A program made the translations under genes and the position numbers. Positions 5,029 to 5,214 of a stretch of DNA of 5,214 nucleotides are shown in pieces. The DNA is from Bdellovibrionales bacterium RBG_16_40_8 (GTDB taxonomy: Bacteria > Bdellovibrionota > Bdellovibrionia > Bdellovibrionales > UBA1609): assembly GCA_001769925.1 (NCBI GenBank), contig MEPT01000057.1:1304-6517 (forward strand), written 5' to 3'. A model generated the notes under the pieces. The model saw only the letters and a program-made list of their open reading frames with translations. It had not been told where the DNA came from and ran no database searches. How positions within the stretch are numbered: the stretch's first letter is position 1; every line of letters begins with the position of its first letter.

Positions 5029-5214
5029 TAAATGAGCAGTGAGCCGGCGGCAATCTTTGCCTCGACGAGGGTATAGATTAAATCGTAATATTTCATAAGC
5101 CTGGGGAATAAATTTATAATGAATAAGTATCCACCATCCGCGCCCAGGCGGCATCCACGGTGTACAGAGTGGCATGCGAAAAAGGTGAGCGCAAAAAGCT
5201 CGAATACCTGTGCC
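5029..5214. other. GC-richer right edge with competing short open frames
   Basis: Several frames are open to the edge, and none has recognisable homology. On the minus strand one reads in from the right edge for 65 residues and ends LVEAKIAAGSLLIYGRI at a TAA at 5016-5018; a second ends with TAG at 5023-5025. On the plus strand one frame follows a TAA at 5124-5126 and encodes VYRVACEKGERKKLEYLC, whose composition looks protein-like; an ATG at 5119 opens another. Composition rises from roughly 45% GC to above 50% toward the end. A gene end or start may lie here but cannot be assigned from 186 bases. Confidence 0.3.

Noticed and set aside
3838..5050. AGCCGGC near 3847-3853 (minus strand) and at 5041-5048 as terminal inverted repeats of a mobile element
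   Set aside because: The match is only 7-8 bases, there is no transposase between them and no target-site duplication.

Overview
This 5.2 kb stretch is most likely chromosomal DNA of a Bdellovibrio-like or other fibrobacter/oligoflexus-type Gram-negative bacterium, or a related uncultured lineage. The main clue is a clear member of the TIGR02147 / DUF4423 family at 1564-2451, which is expanded in Bdellovibrio relatives and Fibrobacter. The neighbours fit: several proteins with Sec-type signal peptides and a moderately AT-rich composition. The assignment rests on recognising families by eye, not on a search.

Left half, minus strand (1-2451): a compact three-gene unit read right to left. The TIGR02147-type putative regulator comes first. 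It is followed after 26 bp by a secreted cysteine-containing protein of unknown function (617-1537), and then after only 4 bp by a second secreted protein of unknown function that runs off the left edge (1-612). The ribosome binding site of the last gene lies inside the final codons of the gene before it, so translation is probably coupled. The left-edge gene was found by direct translation, because it has no stop inside the window.

Middle (2452-3739): a 193-bp divergent intergenic region separates the unit from a plus-strand gene for a secreted zinc metallopeptidase of the HExxH...E (gluzincin) type. A perfect 6-bp inverted repeat (GTTCCC-GATA-GGGAAC, 2564-2579) lies almost midway between a perfect TATAAT on the minus strand and a TATAAC on the plus strand, covering where both -35 boxes should be. 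This looks like a shared operator tying the regulator unit to the peptidase. Regulator, protease and two exported proteins are plausibly one module, but its function is not known.

Right part (3740-5214): a convergent spacer with one strong hairpin, then a minus-strand gene for a secreted right-handed parallel beta-helix protein. This gene appears frameshifted near its 3' end. The stop at 3999 is preceded by about 20 residues that do not look native, while the -1 frame continues to 3934 with a tail containing YEYPHPL, which I recognise as the usual end of this family. Its start is also awkward: the best Shine-Dalgarno sits next to an out-of-frame ATG, with an A7 run between the two ATGs. The gene is either decaying or affected by indel errors. 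The last ~190 bp become more GC-rich and hold only short competing open frames cut by the right edge.

I did not find a CRISPR array, tRNA, rRNA, insertion sequence or phage gene. The best candidates for new biology are the divergent regulator/peptidase/secreted-protein module and its shared palindrome.
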